NCBI RefSeq assembly: GCF_037975245.1
Contig: NC_092565.1
Coordinates: forward strand, 24,365,999 to 24,429,998
Reading direction: 5' to 3'
DNA length: 64,000 bases
Origin: Apostichopus japonicus
Lineage: Eukaryota > Echinodermata > Holothuroidea > Aspidochirotida > Stichopodidae
Part shown: positions 1 to 11,589 of the stretch, piece by piece
Numbering within the stretch: position 1 is the stretch's first letter
How the letters are laid out: every line of letters begins with the position of its first letter
Made by a program: the position numbers and the translations under genes
The notes under the pieces: generated by a model
The model's input: only the letters and a program-made list of their open reading frames with translations
Told to the model about the DNA's origin: nothing
Database searches by the model: none

Positions 1-2700
1 ATTACGTTTCAGTACTCACTCTTTCCATCCCCGGGCTCTGCACCCTGTTATGGTTATGTTTCAGTACTCACTCTTCCCATGCCCGGGTCCTGCGTCCTGT
101 TATAGTTACGTTTTAGTAGTCGCTCTTTCCATGCCCGGGTCCTGCGCCATGTTATAGTAACGTTTCAGTACCTACTCTTTCCATCTCCGGATCCTGCACC
201 CTGTTACGTTTCAGTTCTCACTCATTCCATCCCCCGGGTCCTGCACCCTGTTATAGTTACGTTTCAGTACTCACTCTTTCCATCCCCGGATCCTGCACCC
301 TGTTATAGTTACGTTTCAGTTCTCACTCTTTCCATCCCCGGGTCCTGCACCCTGTTATAGTTACGTTTCAGCACCTACTCTTTCCATCCCTGGGTCCTGC
401 ACCCTGTTATAGTTACGTTTTAGTACCCACTCTTTCCATCCCCGGGCCTGCACCCTATTATAGTAACGTTTCAGTTCTCACTCTTTCCATCCCCGGATCC
501 TGCACCCTGTTATAGTTACGTTTCAGTACTCAATCTTCCCATGCCCGGGTCCTGCATCCGGTTACAGTTACGTTTTAGTAGTCACTCTTTCCATGCCCGG
601 GTCCTGCACCCTGTTATAGTTACGTTTCAGTACTCACTCTTTCCATCCCCGGGCTCTGCACCCTGTTATGGTTATGTTTCAGTACTCACTCTTCCCATGC
701 CCGGGTCCTGCACCCGGTTATAGTTACGTTTCAGTACTCACTCTTTCCATCCCTGGGTCCTGCACCATGCATGTACTCACTTTTTCTATCGCCGGGTTCT
801 GCACCCTGTCAAATTACGTTTCAGTACTCACTCTTTCCATCCCCGGGCTCTGCACCCTGTTATGGTTATGTTTCAGTACTCACTCTTCCCATGCCCGGGT
901 CCTGCGTCCTGTTATAGTTACGTTTTAGTAGTCGCTCTTTCCATGCCCGGGTCCTGCGCCATGTTATAGTAACGTTTCAGTACCTACTCTTTCCATCTCC
1001 GGATCCTGCACCCTGTTACGTTTCAGTTCTCACTCATTCCATCCCCCGGGTCCTGCACCCTGTTATAGTTACGTTTCAGTACTCACTCTTTCCATCCCCG
1101 GATCCTGCACCCTGTTATAGTTACGTTACAGTTCTCACTCTTTCCATCCCCGGGTCCTGCACCCTGTTATAGTTACGTTTCAGCACCTACTCTTTCCATC
1201 CCTGGGTCCTGCACCCTGTTATAGTTACGTTTTAGTACCCACTCTTTCCATCCCCGGGCCTGCACCCTATTATAGTAACGTTTCAGTTCTCACTCTTTCC
1301 ATCCCCGGATCCTGCACCCTGTTATAGTTACGTTTCAGTACTCAATCTTCCCATGCCCGGGTCCTGCATCCGGTTACAGTTACGTTTTAGTAGTCACTCT
1401 TTCCATGCCCGGGTCCTGCACCCTGTTATAGTTACGTTTCAGTACTCACTCTTTCCATCCCCGAGTCCTGCACCTTGTTATAGTAATGTTTCAGTACTCA
1501 ATCTTTCCATCCTCGGGTCCTGCACCCTGTTATAGTTACGTTTCAGTAATCACTCTTTCCATCCCCGGGTCCTGCACCCTGTTATAGTTACGTTTCAGTA
1601 CTCACTCTCTCCATGCCCGGGTCCTGCACCCTGTTATAGTAACGTTTCAGTTCTCACTCTTTCCATCCCCGGGTCCTGCACCCTGTTATAGTTACGTAAC
1701 AGTAGTTACTCTTTCCATGCCCGGGTCCTGCACCCTGTTATATACGTTTCAGTACCTACTCTTTCCATGCCTGGGTCCTGCACCCTGTTATAGTTACTTT
1801 TCAGTAGTCACTCTTTCCATGCCCGGGTCCTGCACCCTGTTATAGTAACGTTTCAGTACCTACTCTTTCCATCCCCGGGTCCTGCACCCTGTTATAGTTA
1901 CGTTTCAGTATCTACTCTTTCCATCCCTGGGTCCTGCACCCTGTTATAGTTACGTTTCAGTATCTACTCTTTCCATCCCTGGGTCCTGCACCCTGTTATA
2001 GTAACGTTTCAGTACCTACTCTTTCCATCCCTGGGTCCTGCACCCTGTTATAGTTACGTTTCAGTACTCACTCTTTCCATCCCCGGATCCTGCACCCTAT
2101 TATATTTTTTCAGTTCTCACTCTTTCCATCCCCGGATCCTGCACCCTATTATATTTTTTCAGTTCTCATTCTTTCCATCCCCGGATCCTGCACCCTATTA
2201 TAGTTACTTTTCAGTTCTCACTCTTTCCATCCCCGGATCCTGCACCCTATTATATTTTTTCAGTTCTCACTCTTTCCATCCCCGGATCCTGCACCCTATT
2301 ATAGTTACGTTTCAGTTCTCACTCTTTCCATCCCCGGATCCTGCACCCTATTATATTTTTTCAGTTCTCACTCTTTCCATCCCCGGATCCTGCACCCTAT
2401 TATAGTTACGTTTCAGTTCTCACTCTTTCCATCCCCGGATCCTGCACCCTATTATATTTTTTCAGTTCTCACTCTTTCCATCCCCGGATCCTGCACCCTA
2501 TTATAGTTACGTTTCAGTTCTCACTCATTCCATCCCCGGATCCTGCGTCCTGTTATAGTTACGTTTCAGTGGTCACTCTTTCCATCCCCGGGTCCTGCAC
2601 CCTGTTATAGTTACGTTTCGCTTCTCACTCTTTCCATCCCCGGAACCTACACCCTGTTATAGTTTCGGTTCATTGCTCACTCTTTCCATCACTGCTCCTG
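1..2700. repeat. 52-bp minisatellite array with higher-order structure
   Basis: About 50 tandem units of roughly 52 bp. Each contains the blocks GTTACGTTTCAGTACTCACT, CTTTCCATCCCCGGGTCCTG and CACCCTGTTATA. The array already runs at base 1, so it extends beyond the window; it decays at about 2650-2700. Units vary at fixed sites (CCCGGG versus CCGGAT, AGTACT versus AGTTCT). The block 1-652 recurs almost unchanged at 813-1464, giving an 812-bp higher-order period. From about 2100 to 2520 units of about 49 bp (TATATTTTTTCAG) and 52 bp (TATAGTTACGTTTCAG) alternate, giving a dimer of about 101 bp. Short open frames inside are by-products of the repeat and are not called as genes. Confidence 0.95.
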
Positions 2701-5530
2701 TAACCGTTCCCTCAGCATAAACGTTTCACGAAGCTTTTTCATATTGTACAATTATTATGTTGCTATACACACAAGCAGCTTCGGTTAAGCTTATAGGCAT
2801 ATTTAGGCCTAGCTGCTGTAAAAGTACACACCGTATGCCTAAAAGGTATTTGTTTATATATTGTTTTGAAAAGTAACGGAGATTCTCTAGTACTAAAACA
2901 TCTGTTGTATACTACTACCAAAGCAGAATACAGTTATGTTGTACTCATTTGTTTTCTACGGGGATACGTGGCGGTCAAAACACATCCAGCTTTGAAGGAA
3001 AACAAAAATATAACCGTGAAAATAATAATTATCAGGAATATATGTAGGGGTCAAATGTCATTTGAGGTCAGCAGATGGTAAAATATTAAAACTTTTAACA
3101 GCTCTATATTCCGAGGAAAGTAACTTGGACAAAGGGTTTGTATGTATGCTAAGCTACATACAAGTAGAAGTTACTTATTTTATTATAACAACTAATAATT
3201 GTTAATAATGATTAATACTTAAACTTAATGAAAAGTTAATACTTGTCAATAACACATTCATAAGTTTGCCTTGGATGGCAGTAATAGGCTTCCGTAGCAG
3301 TAAATTCAAAATCTCATGGAAAACTTCCTTCAATACATACAACAAGAGCCAGTCTTCTTGGGATGAAACCGTCGCTATAGAGATGAAGGAAAATGTTACC
3401 TTTAACGAAATTCGGGCCCCTGGTTAATGCTTTACCCTGTGTGTATATTGAATGTGCATATCCAATGGCTGATGTGATAATCACTTTAGTATTTTATTTA
3501 GTATTAGAGGTCACGAAGGGTCATCATTTAGATGACCTTTCAAGACTGAACTATATTGCAGGACGATTTCCTTGTGTGATAGGCTTATCCTTGAAATTTA
3601 ATGAAGATATTAATAATCTCATAAGAATGTCTTTCATGGAAAGCCTGTGAAGAAAATCGAATTTGAATTTGAAGAGCGTGAAGTAATGTTAAATATGTCA
3701 GATATCCCTGCCCTTTTCTTATAAAACCGGAATATAAGTTTTCAGCCTTTCAAAGAGATGATATATTTTATGTTTGAATGCGTTTGAAAATAGCTGAGTT
3801 CAAACGCCGAGTTCGTCCGTTTGGTATAGTGGCGTGGTTGAATGAGTATAATATTATTATGGTCACAGGTTCTTACGTTACACACTGTAGGTAAATACTC
3901 GTCTGGTGCCAACCAATCTTAAATAACAGGAATTATAGCTTTGAGCAACGCATATCAGACTGGGTTAATTTAACTCTCCCATGCAGGTGACAGACTCATT
4001 AATGAAATCAATATAAAGATTTGTTTACATAACTGTTACAATGTGGTTCAATGGTGCATTTAGAATAGTCTTAAACTATTACAAACAGCTTAGTCAGACT
4101 TGTTTATCTACCTCTACTTGCAGAGCCTGTTCGTGTCATAGTCGTGCAGGTATAAAGAAGTATATACAACATCCAGCACCGTAAACTATTAGAAATACTT
4201 CACTTATCAGACTTCATTTCAGTCTTACGTGTACAAGTGGTAAAATACTTTTCGACGGTGCATGCAGTAATAAAGGGTCTTAATATCCACCACAAAGACA
4301 TAAATACTGAAATGATAATAAGTGTCTGGGTGACAAAAATCGTCTGCGAGAAATATAGCGGCCAAGCATATATCATGAATATTCATGTTTAAGTGACTTG
4401 GCACCGTGTTATAGCCTAATATATATTATATTTTAAGAGAGAAGAATAAAATGGTTTGTTTTAAGCCATTTCCAACCGGTTTAACCTCTCTTTGCAGTTT
4501 TTCTATTTTGTCCGAATAGTGTTGTCACTTATACGGTTCGTTGAAATTTTATTTTCATCAGTGGACAGAATTATAATCGCTTCAACGATTGAAGAGTTCT
4601 TTGACCGAGTCAATTCCCGTAAAGGAAAAACATCTCTTCGGGCTTGGAGACCTTCAAAATATTCCGCATAAGGCTTAGTTTAGCATACCGCAATTGTATT
4701 AATGAAACTTATTGGTCAAACCTTACCCTCTGTGGAAAGAAGAAATATAGTAAATGAAAAAGAGAGAAATTAGATAAAGCTTGGGGCAATATATGCAGAT
4801 GAACTTATTTAATATATTTATAGTGTTATATTTTGGTCAGGCTATACGCAGAAGTTCACACTTGTAATTTATGTTTGTTTAACATGACTTTTAATCAGAT
4901 TGTTTGAATTTTCTTGAAGGACACACCGGATGAGATCACACGCAAATTTAGTTTTTCTTCTATGAACACAAATCACTTTATCTATTTTACGATGTTGCGG
5001 TTATACTTCAGTTTACGCGAATGAATGCATAAGTATTTTATTCAAGTTCAATTGAGGAATGTAACTGTAAAGTGTATTGTTTTTTTGTCTCCGAATACCT
5101 TACGTCAATCACTTACTAAATTGATCACTTGGTTTGTATTCTGATTGGAGACTTGAACAAAGGAATTCCAAGTTCTCAGACGTCAATTCAAAAGAATTCC
5201 CTCCTTCTTAGACCAAGTCTATTGTTCAGGGCTATTGTTAAGGCTATAATACGTGGTTTTGAACAAATGGAAAACAATGGGGCCCTCAGTCTGAATGTAA
5301 AACCAACGTGTGTGGACTTCATTTCCGTCCATAACAGGGATCTGGGATACACCATAAGCTACCTTACTACAGTAGTATCTCTATTGACCTTTTATTGTCA
5401 CAAACATGAAATGAAAGCTCTAAGACATCTTATATACATTTCTAAATAATTTCTCCGTACACCAAGTATTGTATGTAAATGTGTTAAAATTGTTTATGTG
5501 TTGTCTTTATTTTATTTAATAGTTTTCTCC
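2701..5530. other. Gene-poor AT-rich stretch, nothing recognised
   Basis: Mostly AT-rich single-copy-looking sequence. Open frames at 2866-3081, 3393-3650 and 5129-5449 (71, 85 and 106 codons) match no family I recognise and have no clear coding signature. I do not call them genes; the 106-codon frame is the only one longer than usual here and could conceal an exon. Confidence 0.5.
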
Positions 5531-5554
5531 CCCCCCTTCTCCTTCTCCTTCTCC
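5531..5554. repeat. Left remnant of a split CCTTCT microsatellite
   Basis: A short run of CCTTCT-type units ends exactly where the hAT-like terminus CAAGGGCGGCGGAA begins. The main part of the same hexamer repeat resumes at 7185, immediately after the inverse terminus. The final CCTTCTCC (5547-5554) equals the first eight bases after the element. Confidence 0.7.
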
Positions 5555-7184
5555 CAAGGGCGGCGGAAGCACTTTTAATCTGGGGGGGCACCGACATCAA
5601 AGGGCACTTTGCAGAAATTCGATTGGACTGATGCAGCCTTTTATTTAGTACCCTTTATATAACTCTTATTGTATTATCTTATATGCGTATACACATCACT
5701 CCAACAACGCCCCACCCCCCCCCCCCCCTCAAGGAAAATATGCATACTAGCACTGCAATATTCAATGTGCAAATTGGGAAACAAGGAACAAGTTTTCTTT
5801 TGAGACAAAATTAGGTGAAATCATGCTAGTTGCTAATGTAGGAATCTTCCGAATTAGAGTTTATTTCTTGCCAATATCTTACAATTTTTTTCCATTCGAA
5901 ATAGCTTTGAGTTTGACCCACATAAATTCATTAAAAGTCAGGGGCGTAGCCAGGATTTGCAAAGTTGTATGCACGACTATTTGAGCGGAGCGCAACCATC
6001 GGTTGGCGCGGAGCGTACAAGAAAATTTTTGGTTTTACAAACCCCTCAGATGGCTGGAAACGGCCCTTCCCGAGTGTTTATTCTGGTTCCCCGGCCTCTT
6101 GCTAACTTGAGACACCTCAATTTTTATGTAGAAAAAGGGCACATTTTTAACCTGAGGAAAAGTGGGGGGCATGTGCCCCCTGTGCCACCACAACGTTTCT
6201 ATGTTATGTCATTTTCCAGTTAATTTTAGATATTCGTCAATATGCTAGAACTAAATTTTGAAGTTCATGTCATCAAGGGCGGCGGAAGCACTTTTATTCT
6301 GGGGGGGGGGGGCGGCTCCAACGTCGAAGGCACTTTGCAGAAATTCGATTATGATATTTCGTACAAAATGAGGTGAAACCATTATAAAGTCCAAGTCCCT
6401 GTACACGTACGCGATCGATGCATGCATGAAAGCAAATGAAATATGTCAAAATACGAAATAATGGGGTAGGTTATGGGATATTAAAACTACACTCATTATT
6501 CATAGTAGGATATAAATGGCTTCTGCTTATTACAAAGTCACAATGTAATATAGCAATGCATTTTTAGAAATGCATTAGGAATTTTTTTGGCATCAGAATT
6601 TTAGAAGCCTTGTGGTAGTAAACAAAGGCGTAGGAGGCGGGGGGGGGGGGCTGCAGCCCCAACCCATTGTTTTGGTGAAAATTCGGGCAATCTGCTGAGA
6701 ATTTTTCGGGCAACTACTGAAAGAAAAATAATTTGCTATGTGTTTTTTAATGGTTAAACTGATATTATTATGATCATTATTTATTGTAACGACTTCCCCA
6801 ATAATTCTAACCAAAATGGAAGGGTAATAACACGGCAAATGATTGTATATATGTTATTGGCATGCGATGTTATAACCGACGCATGCCCATATGATATGCA
6901 CATTTAACATGTTGAAGCGCGCGGAGCGCGCGAAAAGTTTGGTAATATTTTTCGGGCAAGTCGTTACAGCCCCCAAATCAAATTGGGCTCCTACGCCTAT
7001 GGTAGTAAACATTTAAAACCTCCCGAAATATTTCATTCGACGTGGGTGTCGCTTTGTAAACTCTTTTTTTATTTAGAATTTTTTATGTAGAAAAAGGGCA
7101 CATTTTTAACCTGAGGAAAAGTGGGGGGGGGGGGGGGCACGTGCCCCCTGTGCCCCCCCCCCCCCCCCGGTTCCGCCGCCCTTG
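5555..7184. mobile_element. Composite hAT-like non-autonomous element inserted in a microsatellite
   Basis: The left end CAAGGGCGGCGGAA (5555-5568) is the exact inverse of the right end TTCCGCCGCCCTTG (7171-7184). Both sides are flanked by CCTTCTCC, an 8-bp duplication as made by hAT transposases, although the target is itself repetitive and so makes this TSD less decisive. A second copy of the left end starts at 6274, and sequence like the right subterminal region already appears near 6100-6195, so the interval is probably two related copies fused or nested. Another terminus-like sequence, CAGGGGCGTAGCCAGG, starts near 5940. A complete MITE lies inside at 6623-7001. No transposase is visible. 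Confidence 0.65.
6623..7001. mobile_element. hAT-type MITE, 379 bp, complete
   Basis: The termini CAAAGGCGTAGGAG and CTCCTACGCCTATG are inverse with one mismatch in 14. They are flanked by exact 8-bp direct repeats GTAGTAAA (6615-6622 and 7002-7009), the target duplication length of hAT elements. A poly-G run sits just inside the left end. The interior has a GC palindromic stretch around 6917 and no coding capacity. A related, truncated copy lies in the opposite orientation at 38537-38868. It is nested in the larger 5555-7184 interval. Confidence 0.88.
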
Positions 7185-7377
7185 CCTTCTCCTTTTCCTT
7201 CTCCTTCTCCTTCTCCTTCTCCTTCTCCTTCTCCTTCTCCTTCTCCTTCTCCTTCTCCTTCTCCTTCTCCTTCTCCTTCTCCTTCTCCTTCTCCTTCTCC
7301 TTCTCCTTCTCCTTCTCCTTCTCCTTCTCCTTCTCCTTCTCCTTCTCCTTCTCCTTCTCCTTCTCCTTCTCCTTCTG
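7185..7377. repeat. (CCTTCT)n microsatellite
   Basis: About 190 bp of nearly pure hexamer. It is open in three frames (Ser-Phe, Leu and Pro-Ser repeats), an artefact of a stop-free hexamer rather than a coding signal. It abuts a LINE 3' fragment on its right and a hAT-like terminus on its left. Confidence 0.97.
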
Positions 7378-7910
7378 AAGATAAATATGCTGTGCTGTGC
7401 TGTGCTAAGGATAAGGAAGTACTTGAAAAGGTCCAGAGGAGGGCTACTAGGATGATTAGTTCCTTAAAGGGGGTTCCTTATTATAGGCGGTTACAACTGT
7501 TGAATCTCACCACACTGGAGCTTAGGAGGTTACGTGGGGACTTGATCCAGGTTTTCAAGATTGTGTATGGTTTCGACAATTTATCCTTTACCGACTTTTT
7601 CTTGTTTGCTAACAGTAGTCGTACTAGAGGTCATTGTCTTAAACTCCAAAAGTCGCATAGTAGGATTAATATTCGGCATAATTTTTTTTTCTAATAGGGT
7701 TGTGAATGAGTGGAATGGTTTGCCTGAGAAAGTTGTACTTGCAAGTAGTGTGAATGGGTTTAAGAATGCTTTGGACAAGCACTTTAAGCATTGTAATCGG
7801 GTCTGAGTGTCTGTGTCTTCAGTTTTTTTTCTCTCTCTATAGGGTCCTTGATGGGGACTTAAGTGTCCCTCCTGATCCTTTTTTCTACTAAACTAAACTA
7901 AACTAAATAT
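7378..7910 (+). pseudogene. Non-LTR retrotransposon 3' end (RT C-terminal region)
   Basis: The translation contains LEKVQRRATRMI, then a RLQLLNLTTLELRRLRGD block, and after a shift near the poly-T at 7682-7691 NRVVNEWNGLPEKVV and FKNALDKHFK. This order is typical of the region after the reverse transcriptase palm in CR1/L2/Jockey-type LINEs. A short (ACTAA)n tail at about 7888-7906 marks the 3' end. The catalytic RT domain is absent: the copy is 5'-truncated and replaced upstream by the microsatellite. At least one frameshift makes it inactive. Confidence 0.85.
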
Positions 7911-8820
7911 AGATATAGGTCACACCGTTCTAAGCACTGCAATGCTTTTTGTCATTAACACATTAACAACTAATTCTAGTAACACTCATCTCGTTTGAGT
8001 ATGTGCGAATAATACTGATGATGGGCACCTCACGTACCAACAAAACTAAGCAAAATGCAAATACACATATATCCGGAAACTTAAGGATAATGTATTGTCA
8101 ACTAATATTTACCCACTGGGTATTTTTTGCAATCTTACCTTACTTTACCGTTTCAATTATCACACGTTTCGCTTGTGTTATTTGTATGTATAATGTAATA
8201 TTCACAATGCAGCATACACGTACGCATTTATCGTTACCGCTGAAACACTGGCAAATGCGATTGCATATATGGTTCACAGTCCAAAGTCAACAATATCTGG
8301 GTCATTTCATTTTCTTTCATTTCTTTATTCCAGTATAAATTTACAGAGAAATTTATAAATAGGATAAAAATATAACAATATACAAAACATCAAAATACAG
8401 GTTAAGACATATAAAAGTTTATGAGACTAAGTTAATAGTGAAAACATAAAAAGCGTTACAAAAGTTATCAAAATTATCAAGAAGCTACAACAAAGGATCT
8501 AAGAAGCTGTCTTTACCAGTTTATAAAAAGGGGCTGTTCTATAAATAAAACGATTTCTTAAAGAGTAAAAAAAGTCAATTTGCCATCTCTACATTTAATT
8601 TATAGTTGTTTTAACCTGGAAGGTATATATCCACTTGCGGGGATCACAAGTACAGATTAAACCCGGAGGAGGACACATGTGAAATACATCTTATTATATA
8701 CACAACTTGTAGATGTTTTTCATCAGACCTAATCCGTCAGTGAAATATTTACATTTAAAGATAGTTACTAGCACAAGTCTCCGAATAATATATTGGTTTA
8801 AAGGTAAGTTACTCATTTGA
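7911..8820. other. No gene seen
   Basis: AT-rich sequence. A 111-codon open frame at 8003-8338 has no recognisable motif and is not called. Confidence 0.5.

Positions 8821-8902
<82 letters not shown>
8821..8902. repeat. (TA)n microsatellite
   Basis: About 80 bp of pure AT dinucleotide, followed by short GAGAGAATGT repeats that merge into the adjacent Penelope-like fragment. Confidence 0.97.
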
Positions 8903-8906
<4 letters not shown>

Positions 8907-9060
8907 ATGTATATGAGAGAATGTTTTTTTGAGAGAATGTATATGAAGATTGAACTGTTCGGAAACGGGGAATCCTGCAAAATTATTCTGTATTAGGCGG
9001 AATGTACCTACATAATTGCCCTCTTTACAAAGAACACAGTATAATAAATATGTAAATGAC
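8903..9060 (-). pseudogene. Penelope-like element endonuclease fragment (GIY-YIG type)
   Basis: Read on the minus strand this encodes CVLCKEGNYVG, then FAGFPVSEQFNLHIHSL. It aligns by eye with the fuller copy at 20640-21000, whose translation has a YVGET core, an R-rich segment and an N-H-N-K block before FPVSEQFNLH. Cysteines followed by YVG, then a conserved H, are the layout of GIY-YIG endonucleases of Penelope-like retroelements. This copy lacks the central RxR/NNHNKS segment and ends at a (TA)n tract, so it is a remnant. Confidence 0.6.
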
Positions 9061-10439
9061 ATTTTTAGAATCACAAGAGAGGGAAGGGGGTCTTAGACAA
9101 TAGTCAACCTTGAGAATTTTACTCACTGTTCATTAGTCAATTATTAACAATTAAATTATGTGCTCTTTTGATTGGGTGAAAAAAAAGAATAACCTTGAAA
9201 GATGTCTTTAATTAAATTATGTAAAAACGTGGAGAATATGTCAAAATATCAGACACCCCTTTTATCCATCGAGATCAAAGAAACACCGCCCTAAAAAACT
9301 CACCGAAGTAAAAAAAAAGTGATTGCGTTATTTCATTTAAAAATAAATTAATATATACAATTAAATTTACTTCTACCCTTATAATTAGAGCACGAAATTC
9401 TTAAAATGAACAAACATTAATTAATTAGAACTCAAATATTCTTTCATAATAATCCCAAAGTACTTTATAAGGATTTAACATTATTTGGTGTATAGCAGTA
9501 TTCAAATGATTGAGATTGTGTTTTCACTTCCTCTCCCTGTCCGTCTCCTCTCCGTGCCCCCCCCCTTCCCCCCTCTGAAACTGAAAGAAAATTAGGCCTA
9601 ATTAAATTATTTCATAACTGGAGTAATATCTTCACGGATGGTGTAGTAAGAGGGATAACTAACCTTTACGAAATCAGTTATGTTACCGGCATAACTGAAA
9701 TTCAAAACAAAGTTTTGATGAAATTAAACGTGTTATTCTATCGCTAACGATTTGCAAGAAGAAGATTATTTACAGGGGTGGGTGGTTGAGGGGGGGGGGG
9801 GGGTAGGAGTACGCATGAATTCTTAAAACCTGCTCTCTCCTGTGTGTAAAACTTACAATACAGGATTAGCGTACAAAGGTTAAGACTAATCGTAACAGTT
9901 TCACGTCATTTACTCGATAAACAATAATGTTGTTTTGTTTAACGACATTAATGAAAACATCACGTGGTAAATTTGACGATGAAAGGAAGAAACCTAAGTA
10001 TTATTTTGAAATATGAACATAATTCATATAGGAAGTATTGTTGCTGTGAAACAATATAGCCTTTAAAAGTCACGAAAAATCCTGGATTAGTTTATTCAGC
10101 ATATCGCGGGATATGATAGTTTATTGTGTTATATTCTTATTATGGGGCATAGTAGGTCATGAACCTTCAGAATAGGGGGAAAATGAAGAAAAAATTGAAA
10201 ATATTATTTGAGAATAATTTAATGTTGTTTTTTCTCCCCGCGAGTAATGTTTTTGTTTCTCTTTCTCGCGATTATTATCACAAGGGAAGAATGACGTTAT
10301 CAGTGACCAGAGTAACCAAATCAGGATTTTAACATGGAGGTGAAATGTCATCATTGTTATGCTAAATATGCCAGTAAGTCAATTACTGGTCAGTCGCGTG
10401 CGTGCTAATGTTAATAGGGTAGTTCAGACGAAAAGCTTG
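9061..10439. other. No gene seen
   Basis: AT-rich, with homopolymer C/G tracts near 9550 and 9790. No open frame with recognisable content. Confidence 0.5.
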
Positions 10440-10615
10440 CTTTTGATTAATGAAAGAGGAACAAATTCTACAAATCTTGATGAAGTTTGCATTCAATTCC
10501 TACCTACCGTTTTTGAGATAACAGCGTTTCAAGTGACACGTTTTGTAACTTAACTTGAAGCAAACAGGTGTAGTGATATCATAGACGCACAGTGTTTTGC
10601 TTGCTTCAACATTTA
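10440..10615 (+). repeat. Dispersed repeat family, diverged copy
   Basis: Shares in order the blocks GAGGAACA, TGCATTCA, TACCGTTTTTGAGATA, CAAACAGGTGT and a terminal CACAGTG/CACACTG-type block with 10941-11130. It is more diverged than that copy. No coding content. Confidence 0.6.
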
Positions 10616-10940
10616 CGTAATATTTCCTACTTCAAAATTTTTATAAAAATCTCGTCATTTAGGGATTTGTCTTATCGAATCCTTTTGATATTGAAAAAAA
10701 AACAACGTATCGTTTTGATTCTGAAAAAAACCGCAAAGTGACAGAAACACATTCGTATTATCCATTATATGCTTGCCAAAACAAAAACTGATGCCAAAAC
10801 AGAAAATAAAAATACATTCATTGAGTAAGAAACTAGAACGGATGTGAAATTGTCCCCTCTCCTCCAACAAGCAGGATACAGTTTTAGAAACGTTGATACC
10901 ATTTTTTCTCCTGACAGTTTTCCTTAACAGAATAATCCAG

Positions 10941-11460
10941 GTCAAAATTTCTTTTTGATATGTTAAAGAGGAACATAATCTAAGCATTCTAGTGAAATGT
11001 GCATTCAGTTCCTATGTACCGTTTTTTGAGATATTGATAGTTGAAGTTGCCACCTTTCGTACCAAAAGTGAACTTGGAGGAAACAGGTGTGACGTCACTG
11101 TTGCACACTGATAAATAATGTTTTGTTTTCCTTTAAAATTGAAGTCTAATTTTAGACTCCACAATTGGATGCATCCATAATGTGAATGTACCATATGTAT
11201 TGGTATATTATAAACTTCACATCCCCATTAGACAAACTATAGGTACCCTATCCAATTCAAGGTCAAATCGATAGATGAAAAAAAAACAGTATTTGTCAGT
11301 GTGCAACTATGACATCACACCTGCTTGCTTCAAGTTCACTTTTGGTAGAATATCAGATAACTTCAACTGTCAATATCGCAAAGACGGTACGAAGGTATTG
11401 AATGCAAGTTCACCAGAATACTTAGATCATGTTCCTCTGTAACATATCAAAAAGAAGTGT
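10941..11460. repeat. Inverted pair of a dispersed repeat (foldback-like)
   Basis: The left arm, about 10941-11130, and the right arm, about 11255-11460 in reverse complement, share TTCTTTTTGATATGTTA, TGAACTTG, CAGGTGTGA and TTGCACACTGA in the same order. The similarity is roughly four bases in five by eye, and about 125 bp separate the arms. Related single copies lie at 10440-10615 and 48150-48290. The arrangement could be a foldback or MITE-like element or two opposite insertions; I saw no clean terminal repeat or target duplication. Confidence 0.75.
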
Positions 11461-11589
11461 TTACTTGTTCTATTCTTTTAAGTCTTTGTTCTGACTTATG
11501 AGCTTTTGTAACATACGGTATCTTTATCCGACCATTCTTCCATTATACCAGTATTTTCGTCATGTCTTTGCTAGAAATCGAGTTACTGC

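Noticed and set aside
3805-3880. GTCCGTTTGGTATAGTGGCGTGG resembling the 5' part of a tRNA gene
   Set aside because: Has an A-box-like sequence, but no B box or matching acceptor and T stems follow.
5129-5449. 106-codon open frame
   Set aside because: No recognisable domain, no codon-use evidence available by eye, and no plausible neighbours or splice context.
7121-7378. Open frames with long Ser-Phe, Leu or Pro-Ser repeats
   Set aside because: Stop-free translations of the CCTTCT microsatellite in all three frames; no protein is implied.
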